6,175 bases of DNA from Paracoccaceae bacterium (lineage in GTDB: Bacteria; Pseudomonadota; Alphaproteobacteria; Rhodobacterales; Rhodobacteraceae). The stretch is from positions 1-6,175 of the forward strand of contig SLPP01000174.1 of assembly GCA_007131945.1 (NCBI GenBank), in the 5' to 3' direction. The translations under genes were made by a program, and so were the position numbers. This document shows, in pieces, positions 4,922-6,175 of the stretch. Below the pieces are notes generated by a model, which was not told the DNA's origin, ran no database searches, and saw only the letters and a list, made by a program, of their open reading frames with translations. Positions within the stretch are counted from its first letter, which is position 1, and each line of letters opens with the position of its first letter.

Positions 4922-6175
4922 GGCTTCCGGTCGCGCTGCGCATCGCCCGGCGCGAGCTGCGCGGCGGGCTTGCCGGTTTCTGGATCTTCCTTCTCTGCCT
5001 GACGCTGGGCGTCGGCGCCATCGCCGCGGTGGGCTCGGTCCGCGCGGCGATCGAGGCGGGGATGCAGCGCGAGGGCGCGGTGCTCCTGGGCGGCGATGCC
5101 GAGCTGCGCTTCACCTTCCGCTTCGCCTCGGACACCGAGCGCGCCTGGATGGAACGCGAGGCCGCGCAGGTCTCGGAAGTGGTCGATTTCCGCTCGATGG
5201 CGGTGGCCGGGCAGGGCGAGGCCGCCGAGCGCGCGCTGACCCAGGTCAAGGGGGTCGATGCCTTCTGGCCGCTGACCGGCGAGGCGGTGCTCGACCCGCC
5301 GATGACGGTGGCCGAGGCGCTGGCGGGCGGCGGCGATCTTCCCGGCGCGGCGATGCACCGGCTGCTCGCCGACCGGCTGGGGCTCGAACGCGGCGACAGG
5401 TTCCGGCTGGGCGTGCAGGACTTCGTGCTGACCGCCTATCTCGAGCGCGAGCCCGACGCGATCACCTCGCAATTCGCGGCCGGACCGCGCACGATCGTGG
5501 CGACCGAGGCGCTGGCCGGGGCAGAGCTCCTCGGCCCGGGGACGATGTACGAGACGCATTACCGGCTGCTTCTCGCCGAGGGCGACATGCTCGACCGGCT
5601 GCGCGCCGCGGCGCTGGCGGAATTCGAGGGCGAGGGGATGCGCTGGCGCGACCGGCGCACCGGGGCGCCGCAGGTGGCGCATTTCGTCGACCGGATCGGC
5701 TCGTTCCTCGTCCTCGTCGGGCTCGCCGGCCTCGCCGTCGGTGGCGTCGGCGTCTCGGCCGCGGTGCGCGCCTATCTCGAGGGCAAGACGCCGGTCATCG
5801 CCACGCTGAAGACGCTGGGCGCCGAGGGGCGGACGATCTTCGCCGTCTATTTCGCCCAGATCGGCGTGCTGACCGCGCTTGGCATCGCCGCCGGGCTGGC
5901 GCTCGGCGCGGCGGTGCCGATCCTGCTCGCGCCGGTCCTCGAGGCCCGGCTGCCGGTGCCGGCGGTCTTCACCCTGCATCCCCTGCCGCTCATCGAGGCC
6001 GCGCTCTACGGCGCGCTCACCGCGCTCGTCTTCACGCTGTGGCCGCTGGCGCGGGTCGAGCAGGTGCGCGCCGCCGCCCTCTTCCGCGGCCTCGGGAACG
6101 AGGCGCGCGGCTGGCCGCGGCGGCGCTACGTCGCGGCGCTGGTCCTGGCGCTGGTGGCGCTGGTCGGCGCGGCGA
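4918..6175 (+). CDS. ybbP: FtsX-type ABC permease, YbbP-like (3'-truncated by window edge)
   Basis: This is the membrane partner of the ATPase, of which 419 residues are visible; E. coli YbbP has about 800, so roughly half is missing. The start is ATG at 4918, overlapping the ATPase stop by four bases, with GGAGG seven bases upstream. Residues 1-18 are basic (RIARRELRGG), then a first membrane segment at about 20-42. A large presumably periplasmic domain covers 43-258. An FtsX-like domain follows, with membrane segments near 260-283, 306-333 and 358-378. Between the first two of these lies the cytosolic coupling segment GKTPVIATLKTLGAEGRTI (289-307), of the kind that contacts the ATPase in this superfamily. 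A further hydrophobic run starts near 404 and is cut. The protein is inner-membrane. With TesA divergent, it probably moves lipid-like or other hydrophobic molecules towards the periplasmic side, which is inference. The reading frame is uninterrupted to the last base. Confidence 0.9.
   Translation, partial: MRLPVALRIARRELRGGLAGFWIFLLCLTLGVGAIAAVGSVRAAIEAGMQREGAVLLGGDAELRFTFRFASDTERAWMEREAAQVSEVVDFRSMAVAGQGEAAERALTQVKGVDAFWPLTGEAVLDPPMTVAEALAGGGDLPGAAMHRLLADRLGLERGDRFRLGVQDFVLTAYLEREPDAITSQFAAGPRTIVATEALAGAELLGPGTMYETHYRLLLAEGDMLDRLRAAALAEFEGEGMRWRDRRTGAPQVAHFVDRIGSFLVLVGLAGLAVGGVGVSAAVRAYLEGKTPVIATLKTLGAEGRTIFAVYFAQIGVLTALGIAAGLALGAAVPILLAPVLEARLPVPAVFTLHPLPLIEAALYGALTALVFTLWPLARVEQVRAAALFRGLGNEARGWPRRRYVAALVLALVALVGAA

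Noticed and set aside
4639..5979. A 446-codon minus-strand frame opposite the ATPase and permease
   Set aside because: Typical high-GC shadow; the plus strand has intact ABC motifs and membrane segments.

Overview
The window looks like ordinary chromosomal sequence from a high-GC alphaproteobacterium, most likely of the Rhodobacteraceae/Paracoccaceae. The reasons are strong G/C preference at third codon positions, a CarB with the extra proline/aspartate-rich linker I associate with that group, a secreted two-domain PRC-barrel protein, and tightly packed housekeeping genes. I see no mobile element, tRNA, rRNA or CRISPR array.

Layout. Bases 1-1683 (+) hold the C-terminal half of carB, the large subunit of carbamoyl-phosphate synthase, cut by the left edge. 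A 200-base convergent gap (1684-1883) holds GC-rich hairpins just after carB, an AT-richer island, and a convincing intrinsic terminator for the minus-strand gene that converges on it. Next, on the minus strand, is a secreted double PRC-barrel protein (1884-2867), preceded by a motif resembling an alphaproteobacterial general-stress (EcfG-type) promoter. After a 197-base gap come two minus-strand genes in a probable operon: a TesA-like GDSL esterase/lysophospholipase (start near 4173), then a HIT-family hydrolase (3065-3496), sharing a 4-base GTGA overlap. Divergent from tesA, on the plus strand, an ABC ATPase (4223-4921, YbbA-like) overlaps by ATGA a large FtsX-type permease (4918 to beyond 6175, YbbP-like) cut by the right edge.

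How the genes work together. The tesA / ybbA-ybbP divergent trio is a conserved neighbourhood also known from E. coli. It suggests that an envelope ABC complex cooperates with a periplasmic hydrolase on ester-containing lipids or other hydrophobic molecules. carB is independent (arginine and pyrimidine synthesis). The PRC protein appears to be its own transcription unit, possibly stress-controlled.

I do not see an undescribed multi-gene system. The items most worth a second look are the putative EcfG-type promoter on the PRC gene, the insertion that splits its first PRC domain, the linkage of a HIT hydrolase to the tesA side of the YbbAP-TesA locus, and the compact divergent tesA/ybbA start region.
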